The notes beneath the pieces are model-generated. The model was not told the DNA's origin and ran no database searches. It saw only the letters and a list, made by a program, of their open reading frames with translations. Of a stretch of DNA of 64,000 bases, positions 32,832-41,145 are shown piece after piece. Position numbers and translations under genes: made by a program. The stretch's first letter is position 1. Each line of letters begins with the position of its first letter. The DNA is taken from assembly GCA_002369135.1 (NCBI GenBank), contig DFEY01000003.1, positions 211,268 to 275,267 on the forward strand. Reading direction: 5' to 3'. This DNA is from Lachnospira sp. UBA3790. Lineage in GTDB: Bacteria > Bacillota > Clostridia > Lachnospirales > Lachnospiraceae.

Positions 32832-33101
32832 ATGAAAGATTTAAGTAGAAATATTACATTATTATGCGGAGTTTGTGGAAATGATTCTTTTGAAACATTA
32901 GACTCACAATATGAAAGCATTAAGAATGCTCCAGATTATATCAGGTTAAAATGCTCTGATTGTGGCAGAATCGTAACAAAAAAAGAGCTGATTGAGGAGA
33001 ATTCTGTAAATATTAATGCGAATATAGATATTATTAAAAAAGACGCTGTATTAGAAATGGAAAAAGAAATAAAGAAAACCTTTAAGAAAAAAAGGAGGTA
33101 A
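32832..33101 (+). CDS. Zinc-ribbon protein (89 aa)
   Basis: Two cysteine pairs, LLCGVCGN near residue 12 and LKCSDCGR near 39, form a zinc ribbon. A charged helical tail ends KKTFKKKRR. AAGGAGG precedes the ATG. The next gene begins right after with its own AAGGAGG, so the zinc-ribbon, membrane and SIR2 genes form a likely operon. It could be a nucleic-acid-binding or adaptor protein; the family is not identified. Confidence 0.7.
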   Translation: MKDLSRNITLLCGVCGNDSFETLDSQYESIKNAPDYIRLKCSDCGRIVTKKELIEENSVNINANIDIIKKDAVLEMEKEIKKTFKKKRR

Positions 33102-33161
33102 TCAAGGTGATGGAAGTAATATTTTAAGATTATTAAACTAGTAGTTTCTTATGTTATTCCT

Positions 33162-33590
33162 ATGGCAGCTTTCACTTTATCTGTTGTGGCTTATTATAAA
33201 TCAAGAAAAGTATCTAAAGTGGAAGAGAAGCTTAATGAGTATGACTTAAAGCTTAAGCAATACGAACTTGAAAAAATTGAATTGGAGAAGAATAGTAAAG
33301 AAAAGCCAAAAGTTGAGGCAAGAATAATAAATATATCTAGAGGCAATTATATAATAAAGATTTGGAATTCAGGGGAAGACACAGCTTTTAACGTTGATTA
33401 TGATATTCCAAGAAAGTATAACATCACTCCAATTAAAAAGGTTACGCCTTTTGAAAGACTAGAACCAGGAAAATACTTTGAGGAAAGTGTTATGGTTCAT
33501 ATGCAAAGTTCGAAGAAATTCGAAATTATAACAAACTGGCAGGATAAAAATCATAAAGATTATACACATAAAGAGTTAATGGCCAGATAA
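33162..33590 (+). CDS. Membrane-anchored coiled-coil protein, N-terminus apparently frameshifted
   Basis: The open frame from ATG 33162 gives 142 residues: the end of a membrane helix (MAAFTLSVVAYYKSRK), a coiled coil (VEEKLNEYDLKLKQYELEKIE) and a beta-rich domain (RIINISRGNYIIKIWNSG). A better start, GTG/ATG at 33107/33110 behind AAGGAGG, reads MEVIF and then hits a stop. Removing one T from the T4 run at 33122-33125 joins it in frame through IIKLVVSYVIP, completing the membrane helix. So the gene is probably broken, phase-variable or mis-sequenced. It lies 14 bp before the SIR2 gene. Confidence 0.6.
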   Translation: MAAFTLSVVAYYKSRKVSKVEEKLNEYDLKLKQYELEKIELEKNSKEKPKVEARIINISRGNYIIKIWNSGEDTAFNVDYDIPRKYNITPIKKVTPFERLEPGKYFEESVMVHMQSSKKFEIITNWQDKNHKDYTHKELMAR

Positions 33591-33604
33591 TTATAGGAGA
33601 ACGA

Positions 33605-36600
33605 ATGATATTAAATGGTATTAATTACCCAAATAAAATAATTGATGCAATAAAAGATAATAAATTGGTTGTGTTTGTTGGGGCAGGCACATCTACAGGT
33701 GAACCTACATGTTTGCCTAATTTTGTTAACCTAGTTAAAGAAATCGCAAAAGGTACAAAGTATGATTTTGATAAGCTTGATGAATCGTGTGAAGTGTTTT
33801 TGGGTCGTTTAAAAGTGAACGGAATAGATGTGCATAAACGAACAAAAGAAATAATAGAAGACTCTTGTGAAAAACCAAATAATCAGCACAGAGTAATATA
33901 TAATCTTTTTTCTAGTCATAAGGATATAAAAATAGTTACGACGAACTATGATCAAATGTTTGAAAAAGTGAATGAGTTCAATCCTGATGATTGTGATGTT
34001 TATGACTACCCTGCTTTACCGGCAGGTGATGAATTTAATGGAATTGTTCATATTCATGGCAATATTAATGATACTAATAATATGATTCTAACAGATGAAG
34101 ATTTCGGAAGAGCATATATTACTGAAGGGAATGCATCAAGATTTTTAAAAAAACTATTCTCATCATATACAGTATTATTTGTAGGTTATAGCTATAACGA
34201 TATTATTTTGCGCTATTTGACAAGAGCAATGTTTAGAGATAATGCCTTGGATTGTTATATTTTGACAGATCAGAGAAAAGATGATTGGGATTTACTTGAT
34301 CTTAAACCAATTTACTATCCAGAAAAACAGCACTCTCTAATGGAAAGCAGTTTAGAAAAACTAGGTGAAAGATCTAAAAGGAGATTAACAGATTGGAAGA
34401 CTATTTTTTCTGAAATATCTGAGCAGCCACCGATGGATATGGCCTTCGATTCGGAATTAGAGTATTGTCTAAATAATCATGAAATAGAAAAAATCATTGC
34501 TCAAGAAGTCAAAGGTGCTAAATGGCAAGAAAAACTTGACGAAAAGGGCGTGTTTACAGACTGTTTTTCTAAGAATAATAACAATGATGATAGAGCAGAA
34601 ATGTGGAATACTTGGTTGTGCAACAACTTTATTGGTGAAGATGATATGTCTTTTCAAAAGTTAATTGTTAAACACAAGAATATATTAAATAAGTCTCTAA
34701 TCAAAACAATTATTGATTACTTGTCAGATCCAAAAACAATAATTGAGAATACCGTCTTTGCTCAATATATCCTTTTTGTTAAAGATGATATTGATGATCC
34801 TTGGACATTGATGAGAGTGGTGGAAAATACGTTTAATAAAAAGCTGTATTATCTTTCCTTTGAGCTATTCAAGTCGTTCTTTCGAGTGGTTTATAGATTT
34901 GAAAAGAAAATATCATTTTCTGAAGATGGAGTAGACTTAAAACATGTTTTTGAGGCAGAGGATTATTGCATAAAAAATACATGGGAAATAATTAAAGATA
35001 ATGTGATGGATGAGTATGCATATGATTTGATTGTCTTTTTAAAAGAAGTAGTTGAGAATATTCACTTTTCGTATTTTTCTATTAATAAAGCCACAGATGA
35101 TAGAGAACCATTTGATTTATCTATGTTAGATATTGAAAATAAAGAAGAACATGCTAGAGATAATCAACTCGTTATTTTAAATAATATTTTCTATGAAGCG
35201 TGTTTTATAGTTGAGAAACAATGCGTAAATGATTTCAAGAGCTTTATAAACGTGTGCTTAAAGTCTAAGTCAACTTTACTACAAAGGATTGCCTTGAGAG
35301 TTTTAAGAGATAGTGACAATTATGATTCTCAAGAAAAGTTTAATATACTAATTGATGAGTTTTCTCTTGATAATATTGAACAAAAAGAGCAACTGTTCTT
35401 GTTGGTTGCTAATATTTGGTCGGATCTTACTGAAGATAATAAAAATGAATTACTTGACATTGTTATGAGGTCATATGTGGATTATGAAGAAAGAACCCAA
35501 AAATATGAAAAGTACAACTGGTGTGTGTGGATAAATAGATTTGATGATGACAATGTAAGAGTTAAATCCTTTATAGAAGAGTGTAAAAAAACTGATGGTT
35601 TTGAACCAAGAGAGTACCCTGAATTAAATATGTATTCTAGTGCTTCGTTTATGCGTCCAGTAGATGTTCCAGAGAAAACATATAAAATGAAGGAAATGGA
35701 GCCGGCAGAAATAATTGATTTAGTGTTGAAAGATAGTGATGAAATTTTTGACAGTAAATACGATAAGTTGAATTCATTGTCGAAGTGTTTAAAAGACAAC
35801 TACGATTTAACTACTCAAATGATTGAAAAAATGATACAAAGACAAGAGAAAGATGCTGATCTTTGGAACGCAATAATTAGAGTGGTGCATGATAGTGATT
35901 TTTCGTTTGAAAAAAATGTCAGCATTTTAAAACGATTAACAGATAATATTGCATTAATTGATAATCTATATGACATATCAAATATTATCTGGGATATCAT
36001 GAGGGATAAGAACAATGACTCTTTATTTGGAGAGTTTGAAGATGAAATACTTAGATGTTCCAAGATAATATGGGATAATAGAGAGGAAATAAACTATGAT
36101 GATAGTAGTCTAGATTTTTTATCCTTAAATTCAACACTAGGACATATTTTGAATGCTTGGATGTGTATGGTGTCAAAGTATGAAGAAAGGATTATACCTA
36201 AACAGTATCTAGAATTATTTGAGAATGCTTTGTCTCTGGGTGGGGATGATGCTATTGTTTCTATATGTATTATAGTGGGCAATTATAATTTCCTATTATT
36301 TAGAAATAGAGATTGGACTATTAATAAGTTAACCCCATATCTTGAGTCTGATGAAAAAAATGTTTTTAACGCTGCTTGGACTGGATTGGTTTATTTCACA
36401 AGAGCAATAAACGCAGATACAGCAGATATTTTAGCGCCAATTTATTATAAGGCGTTAGATAAGATGCAATGGCTAGCAGAAGATACACGGAAAGGATTTA
36501 TTGGACAAGTATTGACTTTGTTAATATTTGTTGTTAAAGATCCGCTTTTAGATTTTGTGCCAAAGATATACGATAATGCGAACGATGATGATATTCAATA

Positions 36601-37051
36601 CTTTGTTGATAGTATAAACCAAAGATTACGTGAATATGAAACGGATGAGAAGAAAAAGTGGTGGGATAGATGGTTGAAAGAGTTTTTAAAAAACCGGAAG
36701 AATAATTATCCTATACAGTTAGGTGAGAAAGAAAATGAAAATCTCATAACGCTTATTGCTGATTTGGGTGATGTGTTTGATGAAGCAGTATCGATTCTAT
36801 GTACTGGAGATAGTCCTAAAAGAATTGATTCGCTTTTCATATATAGGTTAGCTGAAAATGACTATGCTGAAAAGTATCCTGACAGTATAGTTGATTTGTT
36901 AATATTTTTATTATCTGATGATTTTGAGTCTAAATATGTGAAAGGTGAAATTATAAAAATGCTTGAAAATATTACAATAACGTCAGATGAAAAGAAAACT
37001 AGACTTCAAGAAGCGCTTATCAAACATGGAATTGATGTGGATTTGAAATAA
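33605..37051 (+). CDS. SIR2-domain defence protein (DSR-like)
   Basis: A 1148-residue protein with an N-terminal SIR2_2 domain. Motifs are VVFVGAGTSTGEPTCLPNF near residue 22, IVTTNYDQMF near 117, HIHGNIND near 148 (catalytic His) and LFVGYSYNDIILR near 190. About 850 residues of helical, HEAT-like repeats follow. Defence-associated sirtuins (DSR1/DSR2) of this size deplete NAD+ after sensing phage proteins with the C-terminal part. That role is inferred from architecture. The start is set by TAGGAGA ahead of the ATG. It may be co-transcribed with the zinc-ribbon and coiled-coil genes upstream. Confidence 0.85.
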   Translation: MILNGINYPNKIIDAIKDNKLVVFVGAGTSTGEPTCLPNFVNLVKEIAKGTKYDFDKLDESCEVFLGRLKVNGIDVHKRTKEIIEDSCEKPNNQHRVIYNLFSSHKDIKIVTTNYDQMFEKVNEFNPDDCDVYDYPALPAGDEFNGIVHIHGNINDTNNMILTDEDFGRAYITEGNASRFLKKLFSSYTVLFVGYSYNDIILRYLTRAMFRDNALDCYILTDQRKDDWDLLDLKPIYYPEKQHSLMESSLEKLGERSKRRLTDWKTIFSEISEQPPMDMAFDSELEYCLNNHEIEKIIAQEVKGAKWQEKLDEKGVFTDCFSKNNNNDDRAEMWNTWLCNNFIGEDDMSFQKLIVKHKNILNKSLIKTIIDYLSDPKTIIENTVFAQYILFVKDDIDDPWTLMRVVENTFNKKLYYLSFELFKSFFRVVYRFEKKISFSEDGVDLKHVFEAEDYCIKNTWEIIKDNVMDEYAYDLIVFLKEVVENIHFSYFSINKATDDREPFDLSMLDIENKEEHARDNQLVILNNIFYEACFIVEKQCVNDFKSFINVCLKSKSTLLQRIALRVLRDSDNYDSQEKFNILIDEFSLDNIEQKEQLFLLVANIWSDLTEDNKNELLDIVMRSYVDYEERTQKYEKYNWCVWINRFDDDNVRVKSFIEECKKTDGFEPREYPELNMYSSASFMRPVDVPEKTYKMKEMEPAEIIDLVLKDSDEIFDSKYDKLNSLSKCLKDNYDLTTQMIEKMIQRQEKDADLWNAIIRVVHDSDFSFEKNVSILKRLTDNIALIDNLYDISNIIWDIMRDKNNDSLFGEFEDEILRCSKIIWDNREEINYDDSSLDFLSLNSTLGHILNAWMCMVSKYEERIIPKQYLELFENALSLGGDDAIVSICIIVGNYNFLLFRNRDWTINKLTPYLESDEKNVFNAAWTGLVYFTRAINADTADILAPIYYKALDKMQWLAEDTRKGFIGQVLTLLIFVVKDPLLDFVPKIYDNANDDDIQYFVDSINQRLREYETDEKKKWWDRWLKEFLKNRKNNYPIQLGEKENENLITLIADLGDVFDEAVSILCTGDSPKRIDSLFIYRLAENDYAEKYPDSIVDLLIFLLSDDFESKYVKGEIIKMLENITITSDEKKTRLQEALIKHGIDVDLK

Positions 37052-37149
37052 TTATAATTGCAAAACAGTAAAAATGAAAAGCTTAAAGGTAAACAATATT
37101 TGTGCAATTTGCTGAAACTATGATTTAATTGATGGAGGAATAACTTAAT

Positions 37150-39384
37150 ATGGAAAAATTAAAATTAAAGCTAGATTATTGTTTTGGAATAAAAAAGTTA
37201 GATGAGGAGATCGATTATTCAAGCGATAATGTTGCTATTATTTATGCTTCAAATGGAACTATGAAGTCATCATTGGCTGACACATTTAGATGTATAAGGG
37301 ATAATAAACCTGTTCAAGAGAGGGTCTATCATAAAGAAAGTATATATGATATTACAGATGAAAATGATAAGCCTATAGAAGGGGATAATATTATTGTTGT
37401 TAATCCCACTGATAGAAAATTGTATGAAGGCCAAGGGCTATTAATGGCTAATGATGATTTGAGAGAGAAATACTGGAAAATACATAGCGAAATAGAACAA
37501 AAAAAGGAAGACTTATATGCTCGGGTAAAAATTGCATTAGGATACACAAATCGCAGCCATTTTGATGTCAAAGAAACCCTGTTAACTGACTGGGATTGCC
37601 CAATATACAAAGAGTATGATTGTTTGAAAGCAATAGAGGAACAATTACAGAACTCAGAAATGCACTGTGCTATTAATTCAGAAGATGTAAACTATGAACT
37701 TCTGTTTGGCGAAAAAGTTTCTAAAATGATGGAAACAGGTGAGACACCAAATCTTATTGAAGAATACGAAAAAAAATACCAAGAATTGATGAATAAATCG
37801 TTATATATGCAAAATGGTGTTATTGATCATAATAATTATAGCAACATAAATAAGACTCTAGTTGATAATGGTTTTTTTGATGCTTCTAATGAAATTGTTT
37901 TGAATGCAAAAGATGGTAGTGAGTCGATAAACCTCAAAAAACAGAATGAATTAGAAGAATTGATTGATAAAGAAAAAGAACAAGTATTAAATACAGTAGA
38001 AATGAAAAGCTTGTTTGAAAAAATAAATAAGGAAATTACTAAGAATAAAGATACCACAGCCCTCAGTGCCTTTTTGCATAATCATCAAGAGATAATTGCT
38101 GAATTTAAGGATATTAGTTTGTTTAAGAAAAAGATTTGGGTAAAAGTATTCGCTGAATATGAAAAGGATTTAGGCGAACTAATCAAGTCTTATGACAAAG
38201 CAAGGGAAGACTTAGAAAATATTAGAGATGAGGCAAAAAAAGAAAAAACAGATTGGCAAGAAGCCTTAAGTGTATTCAAAGAAAGATTTTATGTTCCTTT
38301 TGTTATAAAAACATCAAATCAAGATGATGTAATTTTAAATAGTGAGATGCCAAGCTTTATTTACTACTATGAAGATGATCAAGAAAAGGAGAAGGTTACA
38401 AAAGAAGGATTACTAGATGTTTTAAGTACGGGTGAAAAAAGAGCATTCTACATTTTGAATATAATCTTTCAAATACTAGTTGCACAAAAAGAAGAGAAAG
38501 AGTATTTGGTTATTTTTGATGATATTTCTGAATCTTTCGATTATAAAAACAAATATGCCATTCTAGAATATATTAAAGATATATCTGAGTATAAGAATAA
38601 AGAAGGAAAAAAACTATTCAATGTATTATTAATGACACATAACTTTGATTTTTATAGAACTGTGGCATCTAGAATAACAAAAAGAAGCAATGCATATATT
38701 GGATATATGGATTCCGGGAAAATCAAACTTGAAAAAGGTCATTATACTAATAATATTTTCATATATTACAAAACACAACTAAAAAACAATTACAGTGATA
38801 AAATAATGCTAGCATCAATACCATTTGTCCGAAACATAATTGAATTTACAGAAGGAATAGAGAATGAAGACTATCTTACTTTGACTAGTCTTTTGCACTA
38901 TAAGAAAGATACACATATAATCACTTTAAAAAAAATCCAGGATATTTTTAATAAATACTGGCTGAAAGATGCCACTTTTGCAGAAAATAGAGAAGATGAG
39001 TATGTTTATGATATTCTTATGTATGAGGGTGAACAAATAACAAATGTTGAGAGAGTAGAAATAGAAAATAAACTTATCTTATCAATGGCAACTAGACTAA
39101 AAGCAGAACTGTATATGAAAAATAGGATAGTTTCAGATTTACCAGAGGGAATAAGTGTTATTGAGAAAATATATAGTGAAAAAAATCAAACAGGGAAACT
39201 CTTTAATGAATATAAAAAGAATATAAATGATGAAGCGGTAAAAGTTTTAGAAACTGTAGTTATGATTACACCGGCAAACATTCATTTAAATTCATTTATG
39301 TTTGAACCGATTCTTGATATGTCTATTAATCAGTTGTTTGATCAATACAATAAGGTGAAAAACCTAGCATTAGATTTTGATTAG
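37150..39384 (+). CDS. SMC-like ATPase with an altered Walker A
   Basis: A 744-residue ABC/SMC-type ATPase of AAA_13-like plan. The P-loop reads YASNGTMKSSLADTF near residue 36: the usual GK[ST] is MKSS, so the glycine before the lysine is methionine. The signature region is LSTGEKRAFYIL, Walker B is LVIFDDISESFDYKNK and the H-loop is LLMTHNF. A coiled coil fills the middle. The C-terminal about 170 residues form an extra helical domain. ABC-type ATPases with such C-terminal domains include the anticodon nucleases PrrC/RloC, but their nuclease motif was not seen. GGAGG precedes the ATG. A terminator follows at 39418. Confidence 0.8.
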   Translation: MEKLKLKLDYCFGIKKLDEEIDYSSDNVAIIYASNGTMKSSLADTFRCIRDNKPVQERVYHKESIYDITDENDKPIEGDNIIVVNPTDRKLYEGQGLLMANDDLREKYWKIHSEIEQKKEDLYARVKIALGYTNRSHFDVKETLLTDWDCPIYKEYDCLKAIEEQLQNSEMHCAINSEDVNYELLFGEKVSKMMETGETPNLIEEYEKKYQELMNKSLYMQNGVIDHNNYSNINKTLVDNGFFDASNEIVLNAKDGSESINLKKQNELEELIDKEKEQVLNTVEMKSLFEKINKEITKNKDTTALSAFLHNHQEIIAEFKDISLFKKKIWVKVFAEYEKDLGELIKSYDKAREDLENIRDEAKKEKTDWQEALSVFKERFYVPFVIKTSNQDDVILNSEMPSFIYYYEDDQEKEKVTKEGLLDVLSTGEKRAFYILNIIFQILVAQKEEKEYLVIFDDISESFDYKNKYAILEYIKDISEYKNKEGKKLFNVLLMTHNFDFYRTVASRITKRSNAYIGYMDSGKIKLEKGHYTNNIFIYYKTQLKNNYSDKIMLASIPFVRNIIEFTEGIENEDYLTLTSLLHYKKDTHIITLKKIQDIFNKYWLKDATFAENREDEYVYDILMYEGEQITNVERVEIENKLILSMATRLKAELYMKNRIVSDLPEGISVIEKIYSEKNQTGKLFNEYKKNINDEAVKVLETVVMITPANIHLNSFMFEPILDMSINQLFDQYNKVKNLALDFD

Positions 39385-39417
39385 TTTTTAAGAGTAAAAC
39401 AGGCGCGCTCTGTGAAT

Positions 39418-39452
39418 AAAAAGCAGCATCATAATAATAGATGTTGCTTTTT
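39418..39452 (+). terminator. Terminator
   Basis: AAAAAGCAGCATC (39418-39430) pairs with GATGTTGCTTTTT (39440-39452), with one wobble. Confidence 0.88.
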
Positions 39453-39563
39453 AATGGGTAAGAAATATAATGGTTTGCTTGACCAAATATAATCTTATAG
39501 AAGTATTGAATGTATATCTTTGGACATCACGCTAATTAGTCCAAGAGTTTTTAATATTATGAA

Positions 39564-39602
39564 TTAACTGTCCCAAATATTGGACACTTATTTTGGTATA
39601 AT
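39564..39602 (+). promoter_or_regulatory. Promoter with TGTCC dyad before the KTSC gene
   Basis: The extended -10 TGGTATAAT (39594-39602) is preceded by the dyad TGTCC...GGACA (39569-39586), which would overlap the -35 area. ATTAACTGTCCCA...ACAC is shared with 13081-13104. Confidence 0.55.
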
Positions 39603-39632
39603 AAATAAATAAAAATGAAAGGAGGTAAAGCG

Positions 39633-39848
39633 ATGGAAAGATACATGAATCTTGGCAATGAGTCAGGAGTAAGTTCTTATGAAATAGGCGAAGATTTCAT
39701 TATCGTTGTTTTTTCTACTGGCAAACCATATAGATACTCATATGGAAAAGCAGGTAGAATGCATGTTGAAAAAATGAAAGAATTGGCTAAAAATGGTAGA
39801 GGATTGAACTCTTATATCAATAAATATGTCAAGTACGACTATGATTAG
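39633..39848 (+). CDS. KTSC-domain-like small protein
   Basis: The ATG at 39633 is chosen, with AAAGGAGG just upstream; an upstream ATG at 39615 overlaps that site. The 71-residue protein contains SGVSSYEIGEDFIIVVF and STGKPYRYSYGKAG, fitting the KTSC fold (a small beta-sheet domain with conserved Ser and Gly-x-x-Tyr). KTSC proteins are often linked to RNA or ribosomal functions, but most are uncharacterised. It is monocistronic, followed by a long hairpin. Confidence 0.7.
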   Translation: MERYMNLGNESGVSSYEIGEDFIIVVFSTGKPYRYSYGKAGRMHVEKMKELAKNGRGLNSYINKYVKYDYD

Positions 39849-39858
39849 GATGATTGAC

Positions 39859-39893
39859 TGTATGTCAACTGTCTTTAAGACGGTTGACATACA
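39859..39893. terminator. Long perfect hairpin after the KTSC gene
   Basis: TGTATGTCAAC ... GTTGACATACA with inner GTCTT/AAGAC gives about 16 bp of stem around a 2-nt loop. No T tract follows, so it may be a weak terminator, an mRNA-stabilising end or a protein-binding palindrome. Confidence 0.6.
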
Positions 39894-40016
39894 AGAATCA
39901 GAGTGATACTAATCCTTAATGAACCTAATTGTTATTAGTAATATAATTAAATAAAAATGTGGATAATCCACTTTTAGATCGGAGATTAAAAACAATTAAT
40001 ATAGAGAGGAAAACAT

Positions 40017-41144
40017 ATGAAACTAATTCACTTATCAGACCTTCATCTTGGAAAACGTTTAAACGAATTTTCTATGATAGAAGATCAAAAGTACATACTT
40101 AAAAAAATCCTTCAGATAATCACTGAAAAGAAACCAGATGGAATCATAGTGGCAGGGGATGTCTATGACAGATCAATCCCTTCAGAAGATGCTATGAAAA
40201 TATGGGATGATTTCTTAATCAAAATTGAGAAAAAGGGAATCCCTATGTTTGCCATTAATGGAAATCATGACTCGGCAGTTAGATTTTCAGACCATAGTAC
40301 GCTTCTAGATTCTATGGGTATTCATCTTGCTCGCGAGTACAAAGGTGAGGTTCAAGTGTATACACTAGAAGATAAAGGTGGCAAAGTGAACATCCATCTT
40401 TTGCCATTTGTAAAACCTCAAATAGTTCGTTCAGCATTTCCTGATGAAGAAATAAGTGATTACAACGATGCAGTTCGTGTAGCAGTAGAGCATATAGACT
40501 TAAACAAAGAGGACAGAAACATCCTAGTAGCACATCAATTTGTTACGGGCGCAGAACGTTGTGAGTCTGAAGAGAATGTAGGTGGACAAGATAATGTAGA
40601 TGCTACTATCTTTGATGATTTTGATTATGTAGCTCTAGGTCATTTACATGGTCCTCAGAAAGTTATTAGGGAAGAAATTAGATACTGTGGAACACCACTT
40701 AAGTATTCATTCTCAGAAAAAGACCATGAAAAGTCAGTTACTGTAATCGAGACTGAGTCTAAAGGTGATATACAGATTAGAACAATTTCGCTAGAGCCAA
40801 TGCATGATTTGCGAGAGATAAAAGGTACTTACGATGAATTAGTATCAAAAGATTTCTATGAAGGAACAGATACGGATGATTACATTCATGCTATTTTAAC
40901 AGATGAAGATGATGTGCCAGATGCTATTAGTAAATTGCGTGTGGTTTATCCTAATATAATGAAACTAAGCTACGATAATACACGTACTCGAACACAGGGC
41001 GAGGTGTTAGATGGTAGTGATAATACTGACAAAAAACCTATAGAACTTTTCTCCGAACTCTTTGAAAAACAGAATAACCAACCTATGAGTGACTTACAAA
41101 GAGAACTAGTAGAAAAAGATATAGAAGAGATTTGGGGGAACTAA
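40017..41144 (+). CDS. sbcD: Exonuclease subunit SbcD
   Basis: A 375-residue Mre11-type calcineurin-like phosphoesterase. The metal motifs are LIHLSDLHLGKR (D-x-H), VAGDVYDR, AINGNHDSAVR (GNHD), LVAHQFV and ALGHLHGPQ (GHxH). With SbcC it forms an ATP-dependent nuclease that opens hairpins and cleans protein-blocked DNA ends. It lies 1 bp before sbcC, clearly one operon. GAGAGG precedes the ATG. Length is normal. Confidence 0.96.
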   Translation: MKLIHLSDLHLGKRLNEFSMIEDQKYILKKILQIITEKKPDGIIVAGDVYDRSIPSEDAMKIWDDFLIKIEKKGIPMFAINGNHDSAVRFSDHSTLLDSMGIHLAREYKGEVQVYTLEDKGGKVNIHLLPFVKPQIVRSAFPDEEISDYNDAVRVAVEHIDLNKEDRNILVAHQFVTGAERCESEENVGGQDNVDATIFDDFDYVALGHLHGPQKVIREEIRYCGTPLKYSFSEKDHEKSVTVIETESKGDIQIRTISLEPMHDLREIKGTYDELVSKDFYEGTDTDDYIHAILTDEDDVPDAISKLRVVYPNIMKLSYDNTRTRTQGEVLDGSDNTDKKPIELFSELFEKQNNQPMSDLQRELVEKDIEEIWGN

Positions 41145-41145
41145 T

